Assembly (NCBI RefSeq): GCF_001422365.1
Contig: NZ_LMMT01000003.1
Span: forward strand, 124,761-188,760
DNA: 64,000 nucleotides
Source of the DNA: Pseudorhodoferax sp. Leaf265
GTDB lineage: Bacteria > Pseudomonadota > Gammaproteobacteria > Burkholderiales > Burkholderiaceae_C
Direction: 5' to 3'
The notes under the pieces: generated by a model
Told to the model about the DNA's origin: nothing
Database searches by the model: none
The model's input: only the letters and a program-made list of their open reading frames with translations
Shown: one piece after another, positions 55,095 to 63,543 of the stretch
How the letters are laid out: each line of letters opens with the position of its first letter
How positions within the stretch are numbered: position 1 is the stretch's first letter
Made by a program: the position numbers and the translations under genes

Positions 55095-55787
55095 ATGCTG
55101 CAGACCCACAAAGTCCGGGCCATCACGCTCGACCTGGACGACACCCTTTGGCCGATCTGGCCCACCATCGCCAAGGCCGAGAAGGCGCTCGGCGCCTGGT
55201 TCACCGACAACGCACCGGCCACCGGCCAGTTCTGGAGCGATGCCGAGCGGCGCCGCCTGCTGCGCGAGCAGGTCATGCAGGAGCACGAACACCTGGTGCA
55301 CGACATGGCCTTCCTGCGGCGCGAGTCGATCCGGCGCGCGCTTGCGCAGGCCGGCGACGACGAGGCGCTGGCCACCACGGCCTTCGATGTGTTCATCGCC
55401 GTGCGCCACGAGGTCGAGCTCTACGAGGATGCGCTCGAAGCGCTCGAATTCCTGGCTTCGCGCTTTCCGCTCGTGGCCGTGTCCAACGGCAATGCCGACC
55501 TGGGCCGCATCGGCCTCATGCCGCATTTCCGCGCGGCCTTCAGCGCCGCGAGCTTCGGCGTGGGCAAGCCCGACGCGCGCATCTTCCTGGCCGCGGCCGA
55601 GGCCGCCGGCGTGCCGGCCGAGGCCGTGCTGCACGTGGGCGACGATGCGCTGCTCGACGTGCTGGGCGCGCATGCCGTGGGCATGCAGACGGCATGGATC
55701 AACCGCGGCGAGCACCCGTGGACGCAGACGGTGCAGCCGCACGCGAGCCTGAGGGACCTGCGCGAACTCTGCGCCCTGTTCAGCTGA
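55095..55787 (+). CDS. HAD-family hydrolase (YigB-like)
   Basis: A 230-residue phosphatase-type HAD protein. Motif I is LDLDDTLWP with the nucleophile and acid Asp, motif II VAVSNGN, motif III Lys in GKPDARIF, and motif IV GDDALLDV. It resembles YigB-type FMN or sugar-phosphate phosphatases; the substrate is unknown. The start is the ATG at 55095, preceded by TATTCT 9 bases upstream and no Shine-Dalgarno, so it may be leaderless. An in-frame start 21 bases earlier lies at the hemH start. Its 3' end overlaps hpnE by 8 bases. Confidence 0.88.
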   Translation: MLQTHKVRAITLDLDDTLWPIWPTIAKAEKALGAWFTDNAPATGQFWSDAERRRLLREQVMQEHEHLVHDMAFLRRESIRRALAQAGDDEALATTAFDVFIAVRHEVELYEDALEALEFLASRFPLVAVSNGNADLGRIGLMPHFRAAFSAASFGVGKPDARIFLAAAEAAGVPAEAVLHVGDDALLDVLGAHAVGMQTAWINRGEHPWTQTVQPHASLRDLRELCALFS

Positions 55788-57027
55788 TCCCGGCCAGGGC
55801 GTCGCGCGCGCTGCGCACCGCGCCCTCGATGGTGCCGGGGTAGGGGCCGGCCACGTACTCGCCGCAGGCCGCCAGGCCCGGCGCGATCTGCAGGCCGGGC
55901 CGCTCCAGGCCCGGGGTGCAGGCGAAGGTGGCGCGCTTTTCCACGATGGTGACGACAGGTTGCAGGTCGGGCAGGCCCAGCTGCGCGCGGCCCTGGGCGA
56001 TGACCTGCTGCTGCAGCGCCTCGCGCGTGCCGCGGCTCACGCTCACGACGAAGGCCAGCAGGCCGTCCTCTCCCAGGTGGCGGCGGTCGAACACGAACTG
56101 GGCGGGCGTGCCCGTCAGCGCCATCATGGGCCGTGGCAGACGTGTGGCGCTCGTGGCGTAGACCGTGGTGATGGGCTCGAACTGCAGTGCGTTGGCCTGC
56201 GCCAGCCAGGCGTCGGCAGCGCAGTCGGTGGTGCGCACCAGGCGTGCGGCTTCCCAGGACGGGCAGGCCAGCAGCACGCGGTCGAAGGCCTGGCCATCGA
56301 CGCGCCACTGCCTGCCGTCGCGGGCCAGTGCGTTCACGCGCGTGCCCAACTGCACGGACTGACCGCGCGCCTGCAGCCAGGCAATCGCCGGCTCAGGGAA
56401 CAGTGCGCCGAGCGGCCGGCGCGGGATCAGCATGTTGGAGCCGCCGCGCCCACCCATCAGCGAGTCGCGCAGCACGCGCAGGAACACGCCGGCACTGGCT
56501 TGTCTGGCAGCGGTGTTCAGGGCCGACAGGCACAGCGGCTCGACGAAGGTCTGTTGCACGCGCGCTGGCAGGCTGGCGCAGAGCTCGGCCACCGTGGTCT
56601 GCGGCGCGCAGCGAAAGCCCGCCAGCTGCCAGCGCGTGGTGGCGGCCAGCAGGGCGGCCTTGTCGCGCCAGCCAAGCCCACGCGCGCCCAGGATGCCGGC
56701 CAGCGCGTCCCAGGGCGGGGCGCGGTCGGGCAGGGCGATGCCGCTGCCGTCGGGCAGGCGCAGATCCAGCGGCAGGCGCAGCAGGGACTGCACGGGGTCC
56801 ACGCCGACGGCGCGCATGAGCGCCAGCGTCTCGGTGTAGGCGCCGATCATGATGTGCTGGCCGTTGTCCAGCGTGAGCGTGCGGCCGTCATGCGCCTGCA
56901 CCACGCTGCGCGCGCGGCCGCCGGCATGGCGGGCAGCTTCGAAGACGGCGACCTGGTGGCCGGACTCGGTGGCGTGGACGGCGGCGGCCAGGCCGGCCCA
57001 GCCGGCGCCGACGATGGCGAGGTTCAC
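55780..57027 (-). CDS. hpnE: Hydroxysqualene dehydroxylase HpnE
   Basis: A 415-residue FAD-dependent protein that converts hydroxysqualene to squalene, completing the bacterial HpnCDE route. It has the dinucleotide-binding start VNLAIVGAGWAGLAAA, the GGRARSV motif, and a C-terminal FAD motif GEYVAGPYPGTIEGAVRSA. The start is GTG at 57027, overlapping the hpnD stop by 4 bases. It is the last gene of the hpnCDE operon. No squalene-hopene cyclase is in the window. Confidence 0.93.
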   Translation of the reverse strand: MNLAIVGAGWAGLAAAVHATESGHQVAVFEAARHAGGRARSVVQAHDGRTLTLDNGQHIMIGAYTETLALMRAVGVDPVQSLLRLPLDLRLPDGSGIALPDRAPPWDALAGILGARGLGWRDKAALLAATTRWQLAGFRCAPQTTVAELCASLPARVQQTFVEPLCLSALNTAARQASAGVFLRVLRDSLMGGRGGSNMLIPRRPLGALFPEPAIAWLQARGQSVQLGTRVNALARDGRQWRVDGQAFDRVLLACPSWEAARLVRTTDCAADAWLAQANALQFEPITTVYATSATRLPRPMMALTGTPAQFVFDRRHLGEDGLLAFVVSVSRGTREALQQQVIAQGRAQLGLPDLQPVVTIVEKRATFACTPGLERPGLQIAPGLAACGEYVAGPYPGTIEGAVRSARDALAGIS

Positions 57028-57869
57028 AGCCTGCCTAGAGCTTGAACCTTCCACGCCAGCCAGAACTTGCGCAGCGGCGTGAGGCTGATGCGCTGGTCCA
57101 GCACGGCGAAGTTGTCGCGCTCGATCTCGCGCAGGAGCGTGCGGTAGATGCTGGCCATCATGAGTCCGGGCTTCTGCGCGCGCCAGTCGGCCGCCGGCAG
57201 CAGCGCCAGTGCCTGGTCGTACAGGCCATGGGCGCGCTCGGCCTGGAAGCGCATCAACGCGACGAAGCGCTCGGAATGCACGCGGTTCAGCAGCTCGTGG
57301 GCCTTGACGTCGAAGCGCTGCAGCTCGTCGATGGGCAGGTAGATGCGCCCGCGCATGGCGTCCTCGCCCACGTCGCGGATGATGTTGGTCAACTGGAAGG
57401 CCAGGCCCAGCGTATGCGCGTACTGCGTGGTGGCGTCCTGCGTCTGGCCGAAGATGCGCGCCGAGACTTCGCCGACCACGCCGGCCACCAGGTGGCAGTA
57501 GCGCTGCAGGCCGGGGAAGTCCAGGTAGCGCGTCTGCTCCAGGTCCATCTGGCAGCCCTCGATGACGGCCTGCAGATGGCGCTGCGCGATGCCAAACTCC
57601 GGCGCGAGCGGCATCAGCGCCCGCATCACGGGGTGGCTGGGCTGGCCGGCGTAGGCCTTGGCGACCTCGGCCTGCCACCAGGCCAGCTTGGTGCGCGCGA
57701 CGGCGGGGTCGCTGACCTCGTCGACGACGTCGTCGACCTCGCGGCAGAAGGCGTAGAACGCGGTGATGGCCGCACGGCGCGGCTTGGGAAGGAACAGGAA
57801 GGCGTAGTAGAAGCTGCTGCCCGAGGCCGCGGCCTTTTGCTGCACGTACTGTTCCGGTGTCGTTGTCAT
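57024..57869 (-). CDS. hpnD: Presqualene diphosphate synthase HpnD
   Basis: A 281-residue trans-isoprenyl diphosphate synthase that joins two farnesyl diphosphates into presqualene diphosphate. Both aspartate-rich motifs are present: DDVVDE near residue 46 and NIIRDVGEDAMRGRIYLP. It starts 28 bases after hpnC and overlaps hpnE. Farnesyl diphosphate would come from the MEP pathway, including ispD and ispF of this window. Confidence 0.93.
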   Translation of the reverse strand: MTTTPEQYVQQKAAASGSSFYYAFLFLPKPRRAAITAFYAFCREVDDVVDEVSDPAVARTKLAWWQAEVAKAYAGQPSHPVMRALMPLAPEFGIAQRHLQAVIEGCQMDLEQTRYLDFPGLQRYCHLVAGVVGEVSARIFGQTQDATTQYAHTLGLAFQLTNIIRDVGEDAMRGRIYLPIDELQRFDVKAHELLNRVHSERFVALMRFQAERAHGLYDQALALLPAADWRAQKPGLMMASIYRTLLREIERDNFAVLDQRISLTPLRKFWLAWKVQALGRL

Positions 57870-57897
57870 GGGGCGGGATTGTCCTCGGACTGGTCGT

Positions 57898-58746
57898 TCA
57901 TCCATGCATGCGCCAGGCACGCCATAGAAGTCGGGGCCCATCCGTCCTGTGGAGTTTGGGGCGCTCGCGCCAGCTGGCATGGTCCAGTGCGGCGATCTTG
58001 TCCAGGATGGCCAGGCCGCCCTGGACCACGAGGCGCAGCTCCCAGCCCATGCGGCCGGGTACGCGGTGCACCAGCGGCGCACCTTCCAGCATCAGTGCGC
58101 GCGCCCACTGCACCTGCTCGGCCACCAGCGCGCGCACCGGGGCGGCCTGGGTCGTGCCGTGGGCGGCGCAGCGGTCCTGCGGCAGGTAGTAGCGCCCGCG
58201 CGGCAGGTCCACGCTCAGGTCCTGCCAGAAGTTGATGAGCTGCAGCGCGTTGCAGATGGCGTCGCTCTGGTGCAAGGCCGCGCGGTCGTGGATGCCGTAC
58301 AGGTGCAGCACCAGCCGGCCGACCGGCGCGGCAGAGCGGCTGCAGTAGTCCAGCAACTCGGCGCGGTCGGCGTAACCGGCGCCGGCATCGGTCTTGCGGA
58401 CGTCCTGCATGAAGGCGTCCAGCAGGTCGTCCAGCGGGGCGAAGGGCAAGCTGTGCCGGGCCCGGGCCTGCTCCAGCGGGGCGAACACGCCCGGCCAGCG
58501 GCCGGACAGCGGCTGCCCTGCATAGAGCGCGGCCAGGTCGGCACGGTAGCGCGCCAGGCTCTGCAGCCGCTCGGGCGCGTCGGCATCCCCTTCGTCGGCG
58601 ATGTCATCGCCGGTGCGCGCGAACCAATAGATGGCCGCGACGGCAGGGCGCAGTGCCGGTGGACAGAGCCACGAGGCGACGGGAAAATTCTCGTAATGTG
58701 TAACGTCCGGCGCAACAGCCGGTGTACTTTGAAGCCTTGGGCGCAT
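57898..58746 (-). CDS. hpnC: Hydroxysqualene synthase HpnC
   Basis: A 282-residue squalene/phytoene synthase family enzyme converting presqualene diphosphate to hydroxysqualene. The motifs are DDIADEGD near residue 47 and NFWQDLSVDLPRGRYYLP. I chose the ATG at 58746 (MRPRLQSTP); the longer frame runs into the divergent promoter of the efflux operon. It is first in hpnCDE. The squalene may feed hopanoids or serve itself as a membrane lipid; no cyclase gene is present to decide. Confidence 0.92.
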   Translation of the reverse strand: MRPRLQSTPAVAPDVTHYENFPVASWLCPPALRPAVAAIYWFARTGDDIADEGDADAPERLQSLARYRADLAALYAGQPLSGRWPGVFAPLEQARARHSLPFAPLDDLLDAFMQDVRKTDAGAGYADRAELLDYCSRSAAPVGRLVLHLYGIHDRAALHQSDAICNALQLINFWQDLSVDLPRGRYYLPQDRCAAHGTTQAAPVRALVAEQVQWARALMLEGAPLVHRVPGRMGWELRLVVQGGLAILDKIAALDHASWRERPKLHRTDGPRLLWRAWRMHG

Positions 58747-58797
58747 GTGCGCGCGATTTTCGCTGTGTTTTCCGCGCCAATCTGGACGTGGGCTTGG

Positions 58798-58827
58798 TTG
58801 ACAATGCGCAAGCAATTCTCCTAGATT
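58798..58827 (+). promoter_or_regulatory. Sigma-70 promoter of the RND efflux operon
   Basis: TTGACA (58798-58803, perfect) and TAGATT (58822-58827) are 18 bases apart, about 75 bases upstream of the adaptor gene. The palindrome that follows begins at the last base of the -10 box, a layout typical of repressor control. Confidence 0.7.
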
Positions 58828-58846
58828 ACTAACCCATCAGTCAGTA
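58827..58846. promoter_or_regulatory. Imperfect palindromic operator, TetR-type candidate
   Basis: A 20-base imperfect palindrome beginning TACTAAC and ending GTCAGTA is symmetric at 14 of 20 positions and starts at the end of the -10 box. TACTGAC-like arms are common in operators of TetR/AcrR-type efflux repressors. No such regulator gene is in this window, so it would be encoded elsewhere. Confidence 0.45.
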
Positions 58847-58902
58847 GTGGGCCTGGGGAGCGGCGGTGTGCGGGCCTCCAGGGCGCTTTTCGGGGCTTCC
58901 CA

Positions 58903-60066
58903 ATGTCAAACCAGCCGAGGCGCGTGCGCCGTTTTTCCTGGCCGTGCGCGGCTGTCCTGCTCCTGGCGGCGGCGTTGGCGGGCTGCAGCAAGCCGCCGGC
59001 CGAGCCCGAACCGGTGCGCTCCGTCAAGTTGCTGACGGTGGCGCCCGCGGCGTCGACTTTCGGCATGGAGTTCGCGGGCGAGGTGCGCCCGCGGATCGAG
59101 TCCCGCCTGGGCTTCCGGGTGGCCGGCAAGATCGTGCGCCGCAACGTGGATCTGGGGCAGACCGTGCGCGTGGGCCAGTTGCTGGCCGAGCTGGATGCGC
59201 AGGATCTGCGCCTGGCCGCCGATGCCGCGCGCGCCCAGGTCGCCGCTGCCCAGACCAACCGCGACCTGGCCCTGGCCGACCAGAAGCGCTACAAGGAGTT
59301 GCGCAGCCAGAACTTCATCAGCGGCGCCGAACTGGAGCGCCGCGAGTCGGCCTACCAGGCGGCCCAGGCCCAGCTGGACCAGGCCAAGGCCCAGCTGTCG
59401 GCCCAGGGCAACCAGACCGGTTATGCGCGGTTGGTGGCCGACGTGGCCGGCGTGGTGACCGGCATCGAGGCCGAGCCGGGCCAGGTGGTGGCCGCCGGCA
59501 CCCCGGTGGTGCGGCTGGCGCAGAGCGGCGTGCGCGACGTGGTGTTCTCGGTGCCGGAGGACCGCGTGGCGGCCATGGCGGTGGGCTCGCCGGTCGAGGT
59601 GCGGTTGTGGAACTCGGACGACACGCTGTCGGGCCGCGTGCGCGAGGTGGCGGCCAGTGCCGATGCGGCCACGCGCACCTTCCAGGTCAAGGTGGCGCTG
59701 GACACCAAGACACCGCCGCCCCTGGGCACCACGGTCACCGTATCGCCCAAGGCCCTGGGCAGCGGCGGCGTGCCCGTCATCAAGCTGCCGACCAGTGCAT
59801 TGCGCCAGGACGCCGGCACCGGCCAGACCTCGGTGCTGGTGCTCGACGAGGCCAGCATGACGGTGCGCGCGCAGCCCGTGACCATTGCCACGGCGGATGG
59901 CAACGATGCCGTGATCAGCGCCGGCGTGCAGCCCGGCATGCGCGTGGTGGCCGCGGGCGTGCACGTGCTTACGCCGGGCCAGAAGGTCACGGTCTACCAG
60001 CCACGGGTGGGCGGCGACAAGGCCAACGCCCCCGCCGCGGCCGCCGCTGCCTCCTCACCGCGCTGA
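58903..60066 (+). CDS. RND efflux periplasmic adaptor lipoprotein
   Basis: A 387-residue membrane-fusion protein with lipobox LAGC (Cys28). A biotinyl-lipoyl-like split domain (GKIVRRNVDLGQTVRVGQ and GVVTGIEAEPGQVVAAGTPV) flanks an alpha-helical hairpin of about 80 residues, followed by a beta-barrel and proximal domain. It links the inner-membrane pump to an outer-membrane channel. It starts the operon; the pump gene follows after 7 bases. No outer-membrane factor is encoded beside it, so a shared TolC-like channel is likely. Confidence 0.92.
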   Translation: MSNQPRRVRRFSWPCAAVLLLAAALAGCSKPPAEPEPVRSVKLLTVAPAASTFGMEFAGEVRPRIESRLGFRVAGKIVRRNVDLGQTVRVGQLLAELDAQDLRLAADAARAQVAAAQTNRDLALADQKRYKELRSQNFISGAELERRESAYQAAQAQLDQAKAQLSAQGNQTGYARLVADVAGVVTGIEAEPGQVVAAGTPVVRLAQSGVRDVVFSVPEDRVAAMAVGSPVEVRLWNSDDTLSGRVREVAASADAATRTFQVKVALDTKTPPPLGTTVTVSPKALGSGGVPVIKLPTSALRQDAGTGQTSVLVLDEASMTVRAQPVTIATADGNDAVISAGVQPGMRVVAAGVHVLTPGQKVTVYQPRVGGDKANAPAAAAAASSPR

Positions 60067-60073
60067 GTCGACG

Positions 60074-63000
60074 ATGAGCGAACCGAACTCCCTGGACCAG
60101 CCCAAGGCTGGCTTCAATCTCTCGCGCTGGGCGCTCGACCACCCGGCGCTGACGCGCTACCTGATGGTGGTGCTGATGCTGCTGGGCTTTGCCGCCTATT
60201 TCCAGCTGGGGCAGGACGAGGACCCGCCGTTCACGTTCCGCGCCATGGTCATGCGCACCTACTGGCCCGGCGCCACGGCGCAGCAGGTGGCCGAGCAGGT
60301 GACCGACAAGCTGGAGCGCACGCTGCAGGAGGTGCCGTACGCGTTCCGCATCCGCAGCTACTCCAAGCCCGGCGAGTCGCAGATCATCTTCGAGCTCAAG
60401 GACAACTCGCCGCCCAAGGACGTGGCCAACCTCTGGTACGTGGTGCGCAAGAAGATCGGCGACATGCGCTACACGCTGCCGCAGAGCGTGCAGGGGCCGT
60501 TCTTCAACGACGACTTCGGCGATGTCTACGGCGTGATCTATGCGCTGTCGGCCGACGGCTTCAGCTACGCCGAGCTCAAGACCTTTGCCGACGACGCGCG
60601 GCAGACGCTGCTGCGCGTGCCCGATGTGGCCAAGGTCGAGCTGTTCGGCGTGCAGGACGAGAAGGTCTACATCGAGGTCTCGCAGCGCCGGCTGGCGCAG
60701 CTGGGGCTGGACTTCTCGCAGGTGCTGGACCAGCTGGGCCAGCAGAACGCCGTGGCCAGCGCCGGCGCCATCCAGACGCCGCTGGACGTGCTGCAGGTGC
60801 GCGTGACGGGCCAGTTCGGCGCCGTCGAGCAGCTGCGCGACATGCCCATCCGCGGGCCTTCGGGCGCGCAGCTGCGCCTGGGCGACATCGCCGAGGTGCG
60901 GCGCGGCTACGTCGACCCGCCGGGCGTGAAGGTGCGCCACGACGGGCGCGAGGTCATCGCGCTGGGCGTGTCCATGACCAAGGGCGGCGACATCATCCGC
61001 CTGGGCAAGGCGCTCAAGACGGCCTTCGTCGACATCGAGAAGGGCTTGCCGGCCGGCGTGCAGCTGGCGCAGGTGCAGGACCAGCCCAGCGCCGTCTCCA
61101 ACTCGGTCAACGAGTTCGTCAAGGTGCTGATCGAGGCCGTGGTCATCGTGCTGGCCGTGAGCTTCATCGCGTTGGGCTTCCACCGCCGGCCCGGCGAGCA
61201 TGGCCTGCTGCGCCGCTACTACATCGACATCCGGCCGGGCCTGGTGGTGGGCATCACCATCCCGCTGGTGCTGGCCGTGACCTTCCTGGCCATGTGGTAC
61301 TGGGGCATCGGCCTGCACAAGATCTCGCTGGGCTCGCTGATCATCGCGCTGGGCCTGCTGGTGGACGACGCCATCATTGCGGTGGAGATGATGGTGCGCA
61401 AGATGGAGGAGGGCTACGACAAGGTGCGTGCCGCCACCTTCGCCTACGAGATCACCGCCATGCCCATGCTCACGGGCACGCTGATCACGGCCGTGGGGTT
61501 TTTGCCCATCGGGATCGCCAAGTCGGTCACCGGCGAATACACCTTCGCGATCTTCGCGGTGACCGTGATCGCACTGGTGCTGAGCTGGTTCGTCTCGGTC
61601 TACTTCGTGCCCTACCTGGGCACGCTGCTGCTCAAAGCCCAGCCGCACCATGGCGAAGGGGCGGAACATGGCCAGCCGCACGAGATGTTCGACTCGGGCT
61701 TCTACAACGCCTTCCGCAAGTCCGTGAACTGGTGCGTGGCGCACCGCTGGCTGACCATCCTGGCCACCATCGGAGTGTTCGTGCTGGGCATCGTGGGCAT
61801 GGGCAAGGTGCAGCAGCAGTTCTTCCCCGATTCGAGCCGGCCCGAGATCCTGGTGGACCTGTGGCTGCCCGAAGGCTCCTCGTTCGCCGCGAACGAGGCG
61901 GTAGCCAGGCGCGTCGAGCAGCGGCTGCAGCAGGAGCAGGGCGTGCGCTCGGTCACGCTGTGGATCGGCTCGGGCGTGCCGCGCTTCTACTTGCCGCTGG
62001 ACCAGGTGTTCCCGCAGACCAACGTGTCGCAGTTCATCGTGCTGACCGACTCGGTGCCGGTGCGCGAGCGCCTGCGCGTGGCCCTGCCCAAGCTGCTGGC
62101 CGAGGAGTTCCCCGAGGTGCGCGGCCGCGTCAAGCTGCTGCCCAACGGGCCGCCGGTGCCGTACCCGGTGCAGTTCCGCGTGGTCGGTGGCGATCCGCAA
62201 CTGCTGCGCCTGCGTGCCGACGAGGTCAAGGCCGCGATGCGCGAGAGCCCGAACACGCGCGGTGTCAACGATAACTGGAACGAATCCGTGAAGACCGTAC
62301 GGCTGGAGATCGACCAGACCAAGGCCCGCGCGCTGGGCGTGACCAGCCAGTCCATCGCGCAGACCGCCAACATCGCGCTGACCGGCACGACGGTGGGGCA
62401 GTTCCGCGAGTACGACAAGCTGATCGACATCGTGCTGCGCCAGCCGGCCAGCGAGCGTGCGCTGATCACCAACATCGTCAACGCCTATGTGCCGACGGCC
62501 TCGGGCCGGTCGATCCCGCTCACGCAGATCGCCACGCCGGTGTTCAGCTGGGAGCCCGGCGTGATGTGGCGCGAGAACCGCGACTACGCCATCACCGTGC
62601 AGAGCGATGTGGTGGAAGGCCTGCAGGGCGCCACCGTGACCGACGAGCTGCTGCCCAAGCTGCGTGCGTTGGAGGCCCAATGGAAGCAGCAGGGCCCGGG
62701 CGGCTACGCCGTGCAGGTCTCGGGCGCCGTGGAGGAAAGCAGCCGCGGCTCCTCGTCGATCGCGGCCGGCGTTCCCATCATGCTGTTCCTGACCTTCACG
62801 CTGCTGATGCTGCAGCTGCAAAGCTTCAGCCGCTCGGTGCTGGTGTTCCTGACCGGCCCGCTGGGCATCGCCGGCGTGGCCGGCGCGCTGCTGGTGCTGA
62901 ACCGGCCGTTCGGCTTCGTCGCGCTGCTGGGCGTGATCGCGCTGATGGGCATGATCCAGCGCAACTCGGTGATCCTGATCGACCAGATCGAGCAGGACCG

Positions 63001-63271
63001 CGCGCGCGGCGTGCCGGCCTGGGACGCCATCGTCGAGTCGGCCGTGCGCCGGCTGCGCCCCATCGTGCTGACCGCGCTGGCGGCCGTGCTGGCCATGATC
63101 CCGCTGTCGCGCTCGGTGTTCTGGGGTCCGATGGCGGTGGCGATCATGGGTGGCCTGATCGTCGCCACGGTGCTCACGCTGCTGTCGCTGCCGGCGATGT
63201 ATGCGGCCTGGTTCCGCGTGAAGAAGCCCACCGACGAGGAGCGCGCGCTGGCGCCGGCACCGGGCGTTTGA
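60074..63271 (+). CDS. RND efflux pump, inner-membrane permease
   Basis: A 1065-residue resistance-nodulation-division transporter. It has twelve predicted helices in two repeats, with large periplasmic loops after TM1 (TRYLMVVLMLLGFAAYF) and TM7. The proton-relay aspartates are in GLLVDDAIIAVEM of TM4, and the family motif GFVALLGVIALMGMIQRNSVILID lies in the second repeat. An unusual insert of about 15 residues follows TM2 (HRRPGEHGLLRRYYID), common in the MexK/OqxB-unlike HAE1 subgroup. Substrates cannot be told. No third component is adjacent. Confidence 0.93.
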   Translation: MSEPNSLDQPKAGFNLSRWALDHPALTRYLMVVLMLLGFAAYFQLGQDEDPPFTFRAMVMRTYWPGATAQQVAEQVTDKLERTLQEVPYAFRIRSYSKPGESQIIFELKDNSPPKDVANLWYVVRKKIGDMRYTLPQSVQGPFFNDDFGDVYGVIYALSADGFSYAELKTFADDARQTLLRVPDVAKVELFGVQDEKVYIEVSQRRLAQLGLDFSQVLDQLGQQNAVASAGAIQTPLDVLQVRVTGQFGAVEQLRDMPIRGPSGAQLRLGDIAEVRRGYVDPPGVKVRHDGREVIALGVSMTKGGDIIRLGKALKTAFVDIEKGLPAGVQLAQVQDQPSAVSNSVNEFVKVLIEAVVIVLAVSFIALGFHRRPGEHGLLRRYYIDIRPGLVVGITIPLVLAVTFLAMWYWGIGLHKISLGSLIIALGLLVDDAIIAVEMMVRKMEEGYDKVRAATFAYEITAMPMLTGTLITAVGFLPIGIAKSVTGEYTFAIFAVTVIALVLSWFVSVYFVPYLGTLLLKAQPHHGEGAEHGQPHEMFDSGFYNAFRKSVNWCVAHRWLTILATIGVFVLGIVGMGKVQQQFFPDSSRPEILVDLWLPEGSSFAANEAVARRVEQRLQQEQGVRSVTLWIGSGVPRFYLPLDQVFPQTNVSQFIVLTDSVPVRERLRVALPKLLAEEFPEVRGRVKLLPNGPPVPYPVQFRVVGGDPQLLRLRADEVKAAMRESPNTRGVNDNWNESVKTVRLEIDQTKARALGVTSQSIAQTANIALTGTTVGQFREYDKLIDIVLRQPASERALITNIVNAYVPTASGRSIPLTQIATPVFSWEPGVMWRENRDYAITVQSDVVEGLQGATVTDELLPKLRALEAQWKQQGPGGYAVQVSGAVEESSRGSSSIAAGVPIMLFLTFTLLMLQLQSFSRSVLVFLTGPLGIAGVAGALLVLNRPFGFVALLGVIALMGMIQRNSVILIDQIEQDRARGVPAWDAIVESAVRRLRPIVLTALAAVLAMIPLSRSVFWGPMAVAIMGGLIVATVLTLLSLPAMYAAWFRVKKPTDEERALAPAPGV

Positions 63272-63312
63272 GAGGCGCCGGCCAGCCGGGAAAGCCGGCC
63301 CGCGCAACCGGC

Positions 63313-63318
63313 TAAAAT
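63313..63318 (+). promoter_or_regulatory. -10 element of tRNA-Leu
   Basis: TAAAAT lies 18 bases before the tRNA-Leu gene. The preceding bases include a GCCGGC-rich imperfect hairpin that may end the RND operon; no clear -35 is seen. Confidence 0.45.
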
Positions 63319-63336
63319 GCCCGGTTGACCGAAACT

Positions 63337-63423
63337 GCGCGGGTGGCGAAATTGGTAGACGCACCAGGTTTAGGTCCTGACGCCAGCAATGGTGTGGGGG
63401 TTCGAGTCCCCCCCCGCGCACCA
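63337..63423 (+). tRNA. tRNA-Leu (anticodon UAG)
   Basis: An 87-base class II tRNA with a long variable arm and encoded CCA. The acceptor stem is GCGCGGG/CCCGCGC with discriminator A, the anticodon loop UUUAGGU, and the T-loop UUCGAGU. The first anticodon-stem pair is C-A rather than Watson-Crick. Anticodon UAG reads CUN leucine codons. It is the apparent attachment site of the element that begins just downstream. Confidence 0.93.
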
Positions 63424-63430
63424 CGATAAC

Positions 63431-63466
63431 TCGTTGATTTTCCGGGATTTCCTGGTGAATCAACGA
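63431..63466. repeat. Inverted repeat directly after tRNA-Leu
   Basis: Perfect 9-base arms TCGTTGATT (63431-63439) and AATCAACGA (63458-63466) flank an 18-base centre, starting 8 bases after the tRNA CCA. It could be a recombinase or excisionase site at the left junction, or a transcript hairpin. It has no T-run. Confidence 0.55.
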
Positions 63467-63481
63467 CTTAGTGGCGAAGTT

Positions 63482-63501
63482 TGTATCAATCTTCTGTATC
63501 A
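63482..63501 (+). repeat. Short direct repeat TGTATCA before the integrase gene
   Basis: TGTATCA occurs at 63482-63488 and 63495-63501, a 13-base offset. Paired short direct repeats near int genes often bind the integrase arm domain or Xis; here this is only suggestive. Confidence 0.35.
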
Positions 63502-63543
63502 CTAGTGGCACTTCCCGACCCAATGACCGAGGAAGTTTCAGCC

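Noticed and set aside
60074-63271. RND pump as the hopanoid transporter HpnN because hpnCDE are adjacent
   Set aside because: It is divergent from hpnC, has an efflux adaptor, and its proton-relay and length match drug-type HAE1 pumps rather than HpnN.
59987-63523. 1178-codon minus-strand frame opposite the RND pump
   Set aside because: Composition is typical of an antisense frame, it crosses the tRNA-Leu gene, and it lacks any recognised domain.
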